NCBI RefSeq assembly: GCF_014648115.1
Contig: NZ_BMQM01000001.1
Location: forward strand, 124,001-188,000
Origin: Deinococcus seoulensis
Lineage (GTDB): Bacteria; Deinococcota; Deinococci; Deinococcales; Deinococcaceae
Reading direction: 5' to 3'
DNA: 64,000 nucleotides
In this document: positions 8,860 to 19,076 of the stretch, piece by piece
Layout of the letters: every line of letters begins with the position of its first letter
Position numbering within the stretch: position 1 is the first letter of the stretch
Translations under genes and position numbers: made by a program
The notes under the pieces: generated by a model
Told to the model about the DNA's origin: nothing
Databases searched by the model: none
Seen by the model: only the letters and a program-made list of their open reading frames with translations

Positions 8860-11007
8860 TCAGCGTGCCTGCATGTCCCCCAGGTCCACGCCCGGCTGCG
8901 TGTCCGAGAGCGTGAAGCTGCGTTCGTCGCGGCGTTCGCCGGTTTCGCCGTAGATGCCGTTGCCGTTCAGGTCCTCGCCCGCCACGGCGCGGTAGATGCC
9001 GTCGCCCAGCCACGCCTGGAAGCGGCCCAGGGTGTCCAGGGCGGGCTGGTAGGTGCGGCCGCGCGCGTCCTGCAGGCGCAGGCCATGGCCGCTGCTGACG
9101 GCGGGGGCGTTCAGGGCGGCGGCGGCGTTGATCAGGCCGTACCCGAACTGGTCGTCGCGTCCGGCGGCGCCGAGGTCCGTGGCGGTGGCGTTCAGGCGGG
9201 CCAGGGTGCCGGCGGCGTCGCTGGTGACGCCCTTGGAGAGCAGCAGCGCGGCCAGCGCGGCGACCTGCGGGCTGGCCTGACTGGTCCCGACTTCCAGTTC
9301 GTAGTTGGGTTCGTTCTTCTGGTAGTCCCAGCTGGTCGAGAGGATCATGTCGGGCATGGGTTTGCCGTTCAGGGCGGCGCCGTTGAAGGTGCCCTGCGTG
9401 TATGGGTCGGCCCCGCCGGGCGCGGCGAGCTGCACCTGCGGGTAGGCGTTACTGAACGTCGAGCGGACCGGGGCGCTGCCGCCGGAGAGGGTGACGCTGG
9501 CCACGGCGACCGCGCCGGGGCAGGCGGCGGGGTAGTAGGGGAGGGTGCCGTAGCCGTTCCCGGCGGCGGCCACCACGAGACTCCCGGCGGCCGTGGCGTC
9601 CTGCACGGCGTCGCACATTTCCTGGGCGTTGGCGGCGCTGGTGGCCCCGCCGAGGCTGAGGTTGATGACCTGCGCGGCGTGCGGGGTGCGGGTCATGACG
9701 CCGTTCACGCTGACGGGCAGCCCGGCGGCGTAGCGGATGGCGAGCGCCACGTCGGATTCGGTGGCGTTGCCGGTCGCGTCGATCACGCGTACGGGCAGGA
9801 CCTTCACGTTGGCGGTGCGGGTCGCGCCGACCACGCCGGTCAGGCTGCACGCGGCGCAACTGGCGTCGTTCAGGCCCCAGCGGGCGGCGATGATGCCGGT
9901 CACGTGCGTGCCGTGACTGCCGGTGCTGCGGCCGGGAACGGCCGGGTCGGTGGGGTCGGTGTCGGGGCCGTCGCCGTCGCCGTTGCCGGTGCTGGTGATC
10001 AGGTCCATGGCGCCCTCGCCCGGCTGCCACAGTTGCCCTTTCAGGTCCGGGTGGTCGAAACGCACGCCGGTGTCGATCACGGCGACGGTCACGGCTTTGC
10101 TGTACGTGCCGCTTTCCATGTCGCGCCACACGGCGCCGTACCCGGTGAGCGGGTACGCCCATTGCAGGGGCGCGTACTGGTCGGTGGGCGTGACGGGCGC
10201 GGCGGTCGCCTGGGCGCGCAGGATCACGTCCGGCGTGACGGATTCCACGCTGGGGTCGGCGCGCAGGGCGGCCAGCGCGGCGGGCACGTCACTGACCTGC
10301 ACGGCCACGCTGCGGCTGCTCAGCGGGCGGATGGCCTGCCCGGTCAGACCGGCGCTGCTCAGGGTGCGGGCGACCTGCCGGGTCACGGTCTGCCACTGCG
10401 CCTGCTGGGTCTGCTGCGCCTGCCGGGTGTCCGGCGTGCCCTGGATGCCCAGGGTGTCCGGGGTGGCCCGGTAGCGCACGATCACGCCTCGCGCCTCCGG
10501 CGCCGTGTCGGTGCGGGCGGGCGGGGCGGCCGTGCCGATGTCGTTCCCCTGCGCCTGGGCGGGGGCCGTGACCCGGCCGGTCACGCTGTACTGCGCGGCG
10601 GTGACGGTCCAGGTGACGGTGCCGCTGCGGGCGGCGCTGCCGGTCCCGGAACTCCAGGACAGCGTCAGGGGCGCGCTGAGCGTCTGCTGATCCGCTGCCA
10701 GGGGCGTGACCAGCGACCGGTCGGCCGTGACCGTGAAGGCCACGTTCCCGCTGCCCGCCTGCTGGCTCAGGCGCAGCCACGCGGGTATGCTCACGGCCGA
10801 CCACGTGCCGCTGAAGGGAACGTTCAGGGTGGCACTGGCGGCCTGCGCCAGCGGTACCGTCCGGTCGGCCAGGGTGGTGGGGGTGGTGGGAACCGGCGTG
10901 GTCCCGGTATCCGGCGGGTTCATGTCGGGCGTGAACGTGACGTCGCAGGCGCTGAGCAGGGTCAGGCCCAGCAGGCCCAGCAGGGCAGAGGCGGGGTGGC
11001 GGGACAT
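8860..11007 (-). CDS. Secreted lipoprotein subtilisin-like serine protease (S8 family)
   Basis: 715 aa. The start at 11007 places a lipoprotein signal at the N-terminus (LLGLTLLSAC, lipobox Cys about residue 20), followed by a Pro/Thr linker. Around residues 60-165 is a beta-rich domain, then an I9-like propeptide (GVIVRYRATPDT, PSVESVTPDV). The S8 domain has the full triad: Asp in VAVIDTGVRFDH (about 311), His in SHGTHVTGII (about 367), Ser in VGTSQASPQ (about 574). The tail contains DLNGNGIYGE, a possible Ca loop. Likely a surface or periplasmic scavenging or processing protease. Divergent from the DUF2227 gene. Confidence 0.9.
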   Translation of the reverse strand: MSRHPASALLGLLGLTLLSACDVTFTPDMNPPDTGTTPVPTTPTTLADRTVPLAQAASATLNVPFSGTWSAVSIPAWLRLSQQAGSGNVAFTVTADRSLVTPLAADQQTLSAPLTLSWSSGTGSAARSGTVTWTVTAAQYSVTGRVTAPAQAQGNDIGTAAPPARTDTAPEARGVIVRYRATPDTLGIQGTPDTRQAQQTQQAQWQTVTRQVARTLSSAGLTGQAIRPLSSRSVAVQVSDVPAALAALRADPSVESVTPDVILRAQATAAPVTPTDQYAPLQWAYPLTGYGAVWRDMESGTYSKAVTVAVIDTGVRFDHPDLKGQLWQPGEGAMDLITSTGNGDGDGPDTDPTDPAVPGRSTGSHGTHVTGIIAARWGLNDASCAACSLTGVVGATRTANVKVLPVRVIDATGNATESDVALAIRYAAGLPVSVNGVMTRTPHAAQVINLSLGGATSAANAQEMCDAVQDATAAGSLVVAAAGNGYGTLPYYPAACPGAVAVASVTLSGGSAPVRSTFSNAYPQVQLAAPGGADPYTQGTFNGAALNGKPMPDMILSTSWDYQKNEPNYELEVGTSQASPQVAALAALLLSKGVTSDAAGTLARLNATATDLGAAGRDDQFGYGLINAAAALNAPAVSSGHGLRLQDARGRTYQPALDTLGRFQAWLGDGIYRAVAGEDLNGNGIYGETGERRDERSFTLSDTQPGVDLGDMQAR

Positions 11008-11110
11008 GTGCCGTACAGCATGACGCACCGCACCTGACGTTGCATGAACCCCGGCGGGCGCGCGGCCCTCCAGGGTGAACTTTGGCACGGGCGCCGCGCC
11101 CGGCGGGTGG

Positions 11111-11116
11111 CACAAT
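11111..11116 (+). promoter_or_regulatory. -10 box of leaderless promoter
   Basis: CACAAT followed by 7 bases and GTG 11124. An upstream ATG at 11115 overlaps the box and is therefore unlikely to be used. Confidence 0.6.
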
Positions 11117-11123
11117 GACGCGC

Positions 11124-11702
11124 GTGCCCAGCGGACGTGTTCATAACCTCATCAACATCGCGGCGTACAGCGTCCTGGCGGCAGGCACGCTGGTCGCGTC
11201 CCGTCAGGAACTCGTGAGCGTCACCTCCGTGCAGGCCCTGAATTTCACGCTGGCGTACGCGGCCGGAACGTTCCTGCTCTCACCGGACCTGGACCTCGCC
11301 GAGGGCCGCGTGGACAGCAAACGCCACTGGGGCATCCTGGGCGTGCTGTGGGTACCGTACGGCATGATGTTCAGCCACCGTGGCCTGTCCCACACCTGGA
11401 TTCTGGGTCCCCTGACGCGGCTGGCGTACCTGGCGGTCATGGTGGCGCTGGTGGTGGGCCTGCTGAGTTACGTGGTGCCGTCCCTGCGGTTCCCGGCGCT
11501 GCCTGAACCGCTGGACGCGGCGGTGCTCGCGCCGTTCGCGCTGGGGTACTACCTGAGTCAGTGGCTGCACCTGATTGCCGACGGGGTACGCCCGGACCAT
11601 GGGCTGCGGCGCGGGTACCGCAAACTGGGGCAGTCGGGGCTGGGCCGCACTCTGAGCGGCAAGCCGGGTCGCGCGCGCGGGGGGCGGGGCCGCAGGCGCT
11701 GA
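11124..11702 (+). CDS. DUF2227 family putative metal-binding membrane protein
   Basis: 192 aa. GTG 11124 gives VPSGRVHNLINI, matching the family start (MPSGRTH...), and fits a CACAAT box 7 bases upstream; a longer frame from 11082 is not supported. Candidate metal ligands are the early His, SPDLDL, FSHRGLSH and QWLHLIADG. Two or three hydrophobic segments span the middle (LAYLAVMVALVVGLLSYVV). The C-terminus is basic and Arg/Gly-rich. Function unknown in the family; the His/Asp pattern recalls membrane metal-dependent hydrolases of the YdjM type. Confidence 0.8.
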   Translation: MPSGRVHNLINIAAYSVLAAGTLVASRQELVSVTSVQALNFTLAYAAGTFLLSPDLDLAEGRVDSKRHWGILGVLWVPYGMMFSHRGLSHTWILGPLTRLAYLAVMVALVVGLLSYVVPSLRFPALPEPLDAAVLAPFALGYYLSQWLHLIADGVRPDHGLRRGYRKLGQSGLGRTLSGKPGRARGGRGRRR

Positions 11703-11757
11703 GGTCCGGACGAGGTGCTGTGTCACCCCGCCCCTGCGCGCGCGTGACCCCCTTTGC

Positions 11758-11763
11758 TACACT
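11758..11763 (+). promoter_or_regulatory. Extended -10 promoter of secG
   Basis: TTTGCTACACT contains a TGn extension directly before TACACT. It predicts a leader of roughly 135 bases before secG, unusual beside so many leaderless genes. Confidence 0.5.
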
Positions 11764-11906
11764 GCCGGGACAGGGGAGGGCACGCCCGGTTCCTGCCCGG
11801 CCCGTCCGGATTGCTCGCGCCCGCTCCAGTCTCTTTTCATTGTTTGATCCGGCTTCGTCTGCTCGCGTCTGGGCTGCGCTGTCCGTTTGTTTCCAGGAGG
11901 TCTGTC

Positions 11907-12131
11907 ATGATTCTGAACCTGTTCCTTGTTCTGTTCGCGCTGGTGTGCGTGGCGCTGGTGTTCTTCGTGCTGCTTCAGGTGCCCAAGCAGGCCGGTCTGT
12001 CGGCCAGCATGGCCTCCGGCGGTTCACTGCTGGGCGGCCGTGGGGTCGAGGGTGGCCTGGTGCGGATCACCAGTGTGCTGGGCGGCTTTTTCATGCTGCT
12101 GGCGCTGCTGATCGGCTTCGTCTCGCGCTGA
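11907..12131 (+). CDS. secG: Preprotein translocase subunit SecG
   Basis: 74 aa, the usual size. Two hydrophobic helices (LNLFLVLFALVCVALVFFVLL and ITSVLGGFFMLLALLIGFV) flank the conserved cytoplasmic loop with Gly/Ser-rich GGSLLGGRG. Partner of SecYE in the inner-membrane channel, easing the SecA cycle. AGGAGG at 11895-11900 fixes the ATG at 11907. A 9-bp stem hairpin follows the gene. Confidence 0.93.
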   Translation: MILNLFLVLFALVCVALVFFVLLQVPKQAGLSASMASGGSLLGGRGVEGGLVRITSVLGGFFMLLALLIGFVSR

Positions 12132-12170
12132 GGTTCTGCGGGCCTCGCGCCGTGGGTGCGTGGCCGATCT

Positions 12171-12200
12171 GACCGGGATGCCCGTGGGGGTATCCCGGTC
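12171..12200 (+). terminator. Hairpin downstream of secG
   Basis: GACCGGGAT (12171-12179) pairs with ATCCCGGTC (12192-12200). Without a clear U tract it could be a Rho-assisted end or an mRNA-stabilising stem. Confidence 0.4.
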
Positions 12201-12577
12201 CTGTCGTGGGTGGTCTGTGTGCATGGTCCGTATGCAGGGTCTGCCGGGCGCCGCAGGTGGGGGGGCAGGTGGCCGTGTGCTGCCGCTCGCCGTCCATGCC
12301 GTCTGGACGGGGACTGGAAGGGCTGAAGCATGAAAGGGGCAGCTGGAATCATGACCGGGGTGCCCGTGTCTCTGGGTGCATCTTTATACGTCTGGTTTTT
12401 ATACCAGTCATGACGACCTGGCATGAGGAATTCAGGCGTGTGTCAGGCCACCAGATAAAGGTCACAATTCGATCTGGCATACGCCAGGAAAGAATGGCAA
12501 ACTGACGGCGACTGTAAACACAATTAAGCAAAACGCACCGAATTCATGAGAAGCGCACCCGTCAGTTTGTTCTTTCC

Positions 12578-12606
12578 TTGACCTGAACTAAGCCAGTCCA
12601 TATATT
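12578..12606 (+). promoter_or_regulatory. Promoter of the peptide ABC importer, TTGACC-17-TATATT
   Basis: TTGACC at 12578-12583 and TATATT at 12601-12606 with ideal 17-bp spacing, giving a leader of about 80 bases. One arm of the 11-bp inverted repeat ends 8 bp before the -35 box, a good position for a regulator. Confidence 0.8.
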
Positions 12607-12693
12607 GACCGGGCTGGAAACCCATTCAACCAAACGCGACGACCACGGCCCCTGCCGGATCGTTGCCGTTTTCCAGAACCACCCGGAGGCACC

Positions 12694-14484
12694 ATGAATA
12701 AACTTCTGTTCGTAATGACCGCGATGGCGATCAGCTCCGCCGCCGCCGCCCCCTTCGTCGCGCCCGCCAGCTGGAGCAGCAACAAGCCCAGCGAAGTGCA
12801 GACCGGCGGCACGCTGCGCGCTGTCAACCTTCAGGACTTCAAGACCCTGAACCCCTTCGTCACCTCCGAGAGCCCCAGCCTGATTGGCCCGTCCGGCACC
12901 CTGAACGCCGGCAGCCTGCTGATTCAGGACCCCATCACCGACGATTTCCTGCCCTACATGGCCGAGAAATACACTCAGTCGGCCGACAAGCGCACATTCA
13001 CCTTCGACATCCGCAAGGGCATGAAGTGGAGTGACGGCAAGGCCATCACCGCCGACGACTTCATCACCAGCGCCACCCTGCACAGCAACAAGGACATCGG
13101 CAGCAACAGCTACGACTCCTACTTCATCAACGACCAGCCCATCAAGGTCACCAAGGTCGACGCCGACACCATCAAGGTCGTGTTCCCCAAACCCGACGTC
13201 ACCGCCCTGGAATTCCTGACCGGCCTGGAACCCGAACCTACCCACGTGTTCATGCCCGTCTTCAAGGCCAAGGGTGCCGACGGCGTCAAGGCCATGTGGA
13301 GCATCGGCACCAATCCCGACAGCATCGTCACCAGCGGCCCTTTCACGCTTGACCGTTACCTGCCGGGCGAACGCGCCGTCCTGAAAAAGAACCCTTACTA
13401 CGGCGAGTGGAACAAGGACAGCGCGGGCAAGAGCCTGCCCTACATGGACGGCGTGCAGATCAACATCGTCGCTGACCAGAACGCCCAGCTGGCCCAATTC
13501 CTGGGCGGCAACGCCGACGTGTACGCCCCGGACAACCGCGACCGCCTCGCGCAGGTCAAGGCAGCCATCGACGGCAAGAAGCTCAGCGCGAGCCTGATCG
13601 CCAACGCCAGCGCCCGCGCCAGCAGCGACTTCATGGTCTTCAACATGGACGACAGCAGCAGCGCCAAGGGCAAACTGTTCAGCAACGTCAAGTTCCGTCA
13701 GGCCATGAGCATGCTCGTGAACCGCGACGCCATGGTCGACCTGACCCTCGGCGGTCTGGGCCAGCCCACCTACACCGGCGTGTACCCCGTGTACAAGGAC
13801 TGGATTCCCAGTGGCATGGACCGCTTCAAGTACAACCCCGCCGCCGCCGCCAAACTGCTGGCCGAGATCGGCTTCACCAAGAAGGGCGCCGACGGCATCC
13901 TGGTCGACAAGGCCGGTAACAAGGCCGAGTTCACCCTGATCACCAACGCCGAGAACACCCGTCGCCAGGGCTACGCCAAGATCATCCAGGACGAGGCCAA
14001 GAAGGTCGGCGTGAAGGTCAACACCAGCTTCATCGCCTTCAACCAGATGACCAGCCTGCTCGACGCCAAGGAGGGCTTCGGCCGCCGCAACTTCGACGCG
14101 ATCATCATCGGACTCGTCGGCGGCGGGAAGGTCTTCCCGGTGTCCGGCCCCAGCGTCATCGAGTGCAAGGACCTGCCCGACGGCGGCAACCTGCACATGT
14201 TCAACCAGAGCAGCAAGTGCCGCTTCCCCTTCGAAACGCAGACCATCAACCTGTACTGGAAGGGCCGCGCCGAGTTCAACCTCGCTGCCCGCAAGGCCAT
14301 CGCCGCGCAGATCCAGAAGATCGAGTCCGACAACCAGCCGTACATTCAGCTGGCCGCGCAGACCGTCCACTACGCCTGGACCAACCGCGTGCAGGGCGAA
14401 CTGCCCCGCGCCTCCATCAACTCCCTGAACGCCAGCGCCCTGTTCGGGCCGCGCGTCCTGGACCTGACCTGGATCAAGCGCTGA
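12694..14484 (+). CDS. Dipeptide/oligopeptide ABC importer, substrate-binding protein (SBP_bac_5)
   Basis: 596 aa. Signal peptide MNKLLFVMTAMAISSAAAA then the family-5 binding protein fold: GGTLRAVNLQDFKTLNPF near the N-terminus, FDIRKGMKWSDGKAITADDF (about 108-127), and VKFRQAMSMLVNRDAM in the second lobe. Captures peptides or related solutes in the periplasm and hands them to the permease pair encoded downstream. CCGGAGG precedes the ATG. A terminator before the permease gene would make this protein more abundant than the rest of the system, a normal need for binding proteins. Exact ligand unknown. Confidence 0.92.
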   Translation: MNKLLFVMTAMAISSAAAAPFVAPASWSSNKPSEVQTGGTLRAVNLQDFKTLNPFVTSESPSLIGPSGTLNAGSLLIQDPITDDFLPYMAEKYTQSADKRTFTFDIRKGMKWSDGKAITADDFITSATLHSNKDIGSNSYDSYFINDQPIKVTKVDADTIKVVFPKPDVTALEFLTGLEPEPTHVFMPVFKAKGADGVKAMWSIGTNPDSIVTSGPFTLDRYLPGERAVLKKNPYYGEWNKDSAGKSLPYMDGVQINIVADQNAQLAQFLGGNADVYAPDNRDRLAQVKAAIDGKKLSASLIANASARASSDFMVFNMDDSSSAKGKLFSNVKFRQAMSMLVNRDAMVDLTLGGLGQPTYTGVYPVYKDWIPSGMDRFKYNPAAAAKLLAEIGFTKKGADGILVDKAGNKAEFTLITNAENTRRQGYAKIIQDEAKKVGVKVNTSFIAFNQMTSLLDAKEGFGRRNFDAIIIGLVGGGKVFPVSGPSVIECKDLPDGGNLHMFNQSSKCRFPFETQTINLYWKGRAEFNLAARKAIAAQIQKIESDNQPYIQLAAQTVHYAWTNRVQGELPRASINSLNASALFGPRVLDLTWIKR

Positions 14485-14599
14485 GCGCACGCCGGGTCCC
14501 CTGACCACCCCGCGTCTGCCCCTACAGTTCAGGTGCGTCGCCGTGCATACTTGAACAGAGAGGCGGGCAGGGGCGCGGAACGAACCCACCACCACCAGG

Positions 14600-14639
14600 G
14601 GCGCGGAGCCGGATTACACGGCCTTCCGCGCCTCCTTTT
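14600..14639 (+). terminator. Intra-operon terminator between binding protein and permease genes
   Basis: GGCGCGGA (14600-14607) pairs with TCCGCGCC (14625-14632), followed by TCCTTTT. Possible secondary promoter boxes upstream: CTGACC 14501-14506 with TACAGT 14523-14528, and TGCATACT near 14551. Confidence 0.65.
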
Positions 14640-14720
14640 GCGGGATTCACGTCTCGGGCCCCACCCACTGAATTTTCCTCGCCGAGCCCAGTTACTGCCC
14701 AGTCATTCCATGAGGTCACA

Positions 14721-15704
14721 GTGCTTCAGTACATCGCGCGGCGCGTGCTGCATTTCATTCCCACATTCATCCTGGCCACCCTGGTGGCGTTCCTGATCAC
14801 CCAGGCCGCCCCCGGTGACTTCCTGTCCGCCCTTAAGGAAAACCCCACGGTGCGGCCCGAGACCATCGAGCGGCTGCGCACCCAGTTCGGCCTGGACCAG
14901 CCGGTCCTGCTTCAGTACGTGTACTGGTTCAAGAACCTGCTGATGGGCGACCTGGGCGACTCCTTCCAGTACCGCCGTCCCGTGGCCGAACTGATCGCCG
15001 GGCCGTTCCTGAACAGCCTGATCCTGGTGGGTATCAGCACGGTCCTGCACTTCGCCGTGTCCATCCCCATCGGCGTGTACAGCGCCATGAAACCCTACAG
15101 CCTGGGCGACCGTTTCTTCACGGTCCTGGCGTACATCGGTCTGGGCGTCCCGTCATTCTTCTTCGGTCTGCTGGTCATCTACGGCATGCTGAAACTCAAG
15201 CAGAACTTTGGCTGGGACATGCCGCTGGGCGGTAAGGCCAGCACGGTCCTGCCCCCGGACGTGGACGGCCTACGCCGCTTCTGGGACGTCTTCCTGCACG
15301 CCCTGATTCCCAGCGTCATCCTGGTGTTGCGCGGCATCAGCAGCGACAGCCGCTTCATTCGCGGGCAGATGCTCGAGGTGCTGAACCAGGACTTCATCCG
15401 CACCGCACGCGCCAAGGGACTCACGGAACGCGTGGTGGTGTACAAGCACGCCTTCCGCCTGGCCATCGTGCCCACCATCGCCGGACTGGGCGGCCTGCTG
15501 CCAGCCCTGATCGGCGGCGCCGGATTCCTGGAGATCGTGTTCAACTGGCCCGGCCTGACGCCGCTGCAACTCAACGCCCTGAACAACCAGGACCTGTACA
15601 TCCTGATGGCCGTCACGGCGCTCGGCACGTTGCTGTACATGGCCGGTAACCTGCTGGCCGACCTGCTGCTGGCCTCTGTCGACCCCCGCATCCGGTACTC
15701 GTAA
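14721..15704 (+). CDS. Peptide ABC importer permease (DppB-like)
   Basis: 327 aa, GTG start. Typical first permease of the family: MLQYIARRVLHFIPTFILAT leads into helix 1, then the conserved PGD (QAAPGDFLSALKENP) and about six membrane helices. The EAA loop that docks on the ATPase reads FIRTARAKGLTERVVVYKHAFR around residues 225-250. Forms the channel with the next gene product. 14 bp separate it from that gene. Confidence 0.93.
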   Translation: MLQYIARRVLHFIPTFILATLVAFLITQAAPGDFLSALKENPTVRPETIERLRTQFGLDQPVLLQYVYWFKNLLMGDLGDSFQYRRPVAELIAGPFLNSLILVGISTVLHFAVSIPIGVYSAMKPYSLGDRFFTVLAYIGLGVPSFFFGLLVIYGMLKLKQNFGWDMPLGGKASTVLPPDVDGLRRFWDVFLHALIPSVILVLRGISSDSRFIRGQMLEVLNQDFIRTARAKGLTERVVVYKHAFRLAIVPTIAGLGGLLPALIGGAGFLEIVFNWPGLTPLQLNALNNQDLYILMAVTALGTLLYMAGNLLADLLLASVDPRIRYS

Positions 15705-15718
15705 AGGAAGGCTCTCCC

Positions 15719-16855
15719 TTGACCACCACCCTCCCGGCCAAAACGGCCCCCAAGAAATCCCAGAGTCAGTGGAGCATCGTCCGCACGCAGTTCCTGCGCA
15801 ACCCGCTGGCACGCGCCGGCATGGTGATCCTGGCGTTCCTGTACCTGATCACCCTGTTCGCCGGTTTTCTCGCGCCGTACGGACTGGCCGAGTACTCCAC
15901 CACCGACCGCATCTCGTGGGCGCCGCCCACCCCCATCCACTGGCGTGACGCGGACGGGAAGTTCGCGCCGTACGTGAACGGCCTGAAACGCGAGATCGAC
16001 ATGGAAACCTTCCGTGACAAGTACGTGGAGGACCCGGCCGTCGTGTGCCCCGTGAACTTCTTCGTGCGTAACCCGGACATTGAAGGACGCAGCTACCGGT
16101 TCCTGGGCTTCATCCCCAGCAGCCTGAAACTCTTCGGCGTCAGCGACCAGTGCAAACTGTACCTGTGGGGCAGCGACAACTACGGTCGTGACCAGTTCTC
16201 CCGCGTCATGTACGGTTCGCAGATCTCCATGACCATCGGCATCATCGCGTCGGTCTTCTCGCTCCTGCTGGGGCTGGTCCTGGGCGGCGTCGCCGGGTAC
16301 TTCCGGGGGCTGGCCGACACCCTGATCATGCGTATGGTCGAGGTGCTGTCCGCCATTCCCGAACTGTTCCTGCTGATCCTGCTGCGCGCCATGTTCCCCC
16401 TGAACGCCAACCCCATCCTGGTGTTCTATATCGTGGTGGCGCTGCTGGCATTCGTCAGCTGGGGCGGCATTGCCCGCGTCGTGCGCGGCCAGATCCTGTC
16501 CGGACGCGAGCAGGACTACGTGCAGGCCGCCACCGCGCTGGGCGCCTCGGACGCCCGTATCATCGGGCAGCACCTGATCCCAAACAGTGCCACGTTTATC
16601 ATCATCGCCATGTCACTGGCCATTCCCGGATACATCCTCACGGAAAGCGGCCTGAGCTTCATCGGGATCGGCATTGTCGAACCCTTCGCGTCGTGGGGCA
16701 GTCTGCTGTCACTGGCGCAGGCCGGGGGTTTCGAGACCCTCGATTCCCGCCCCTGGGTGATGATCCCGGGCCTGTTCATCGTCCTGGCCGTCCTGGGCTG
16801 GCAGTTCGTGGGTGACGGACTGCGCGACGCCTTCGACCCCCGCCGCCGCCGCTAA
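15719..16855 (+). CDS. Peptide ABC importer permease (DppC-like)
   Basis: 378 aa from a TTG start with AAAGGAAGG just upstream; no better start lies downstream in the usual place before RNPLARAGMVILAFL, the first helix. An extracytoplasmic insert of about 110 residues between helix 1 and 2 (residues about 55-150, with WAPPTPIHWRDADGK) is longer than in E. coli DppC. The EAA loop is YVQAATALGASDARIIGQHLIPN. Partner of the previous permease. Confidence 0.92.
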   Translation: MTTTLPAKTAPKKSQSQWSIVRTQFLRNPLARAGMVILAFLYLITLFAGFLAPYGLAEYSTTDRISWAPPTPIHWRDADGKFAPYVNGLKREIDMETFRDKYVEDPAVVCPVNFFVRNPDIEGRSYRFLGFIPSSLKLFGVSDQCKLYLWGSDNYGRDQFSRVMYGSQISMTIGIIASVFSLLLGLVLGGVAGYFRGLADTLIMRMVEVLSAIPELFLLILLRAMFPLNANPILVFYIVVALLAFVSWGGIARVVRGQILSGREQDYVQAATALGASDARIIGQHLIPNSATFIIIAMSLAIPGYILTESGLSFIGIGIVEPFASWGSLLSLAQAGGFETLDSRPWVMIPGLFIVLAVLGWQFVGDGLRDAFDPRRRR

Positions 16856-16906
16856 CTCACCTAGGCGACGTAGTATCATGCTACTCGTGTTTAAATCGGA
16901 GGAACC

Positions 16907-18963
<2,057 letters not shown>

Positions 18964-18984
18964 ACGTCCACAGAGTTTGGACAG

Positions 18985-19015
18985 CCCGCCGACCCGACTG
19001 GGAAGGCGGGTTTTT
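18985..19015 (+). terminator. Terminator of the peptide importer cluster
   Basis: CCCGCC (18985-18990) pairs with GGCGGG (19005-19010), inner CCC/GGG pairing, then TTTTT. Confidence 0.85.
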
Positions 19016-19076
19016 CTGTTCCTATTCTGACCGGACCTCTCACATCTCATAATGAGGGCCGGGTCACCATGCGGAC

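Larger units (their letters stand above)
12132..12693. other. 562-bp gene-free control region before the peptide importer
   Basis: The first half is ordinary GC-rich sequence with hairpins at 12171-12200 and 12290-12310. From about 12380 to 12620 composition drops to clearly AT-rich, the only such patch in the window. It holds an 11-bp perfect inverted repeat, CAAACTGACGG (12498-12508) and CCGTCAGTTTG (12559-12569), 50 bp apart, and the importer promoter. A 60-codon minus-strand frame here has no ribosome site and is not accepted as a gene. Confidence 0.6.

Noticed and set aside
9085..11037. 650-codon plus-strand open frame opposite the S8 protease
   Set aside because: Gly/Val/His-rich composition, no motif, no promoter or ribosome site; the minus-strand protease has its full catalytic triad.
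12349..12531. 60-codon minus-strand frame in the AT-rich region
   Set aside because: No ribosome site or -10 box at a leaderless distance, no recognisable feature, and it overlaps an inverted repeat and regulatory sequence.
12562..14595. 677-codon minus-strand open frame opposite the peptide-binding protein
   Set aside because: Composition dominated by Val, Gly, Asp and Leu with no motif, and no start context; antisense artefact.
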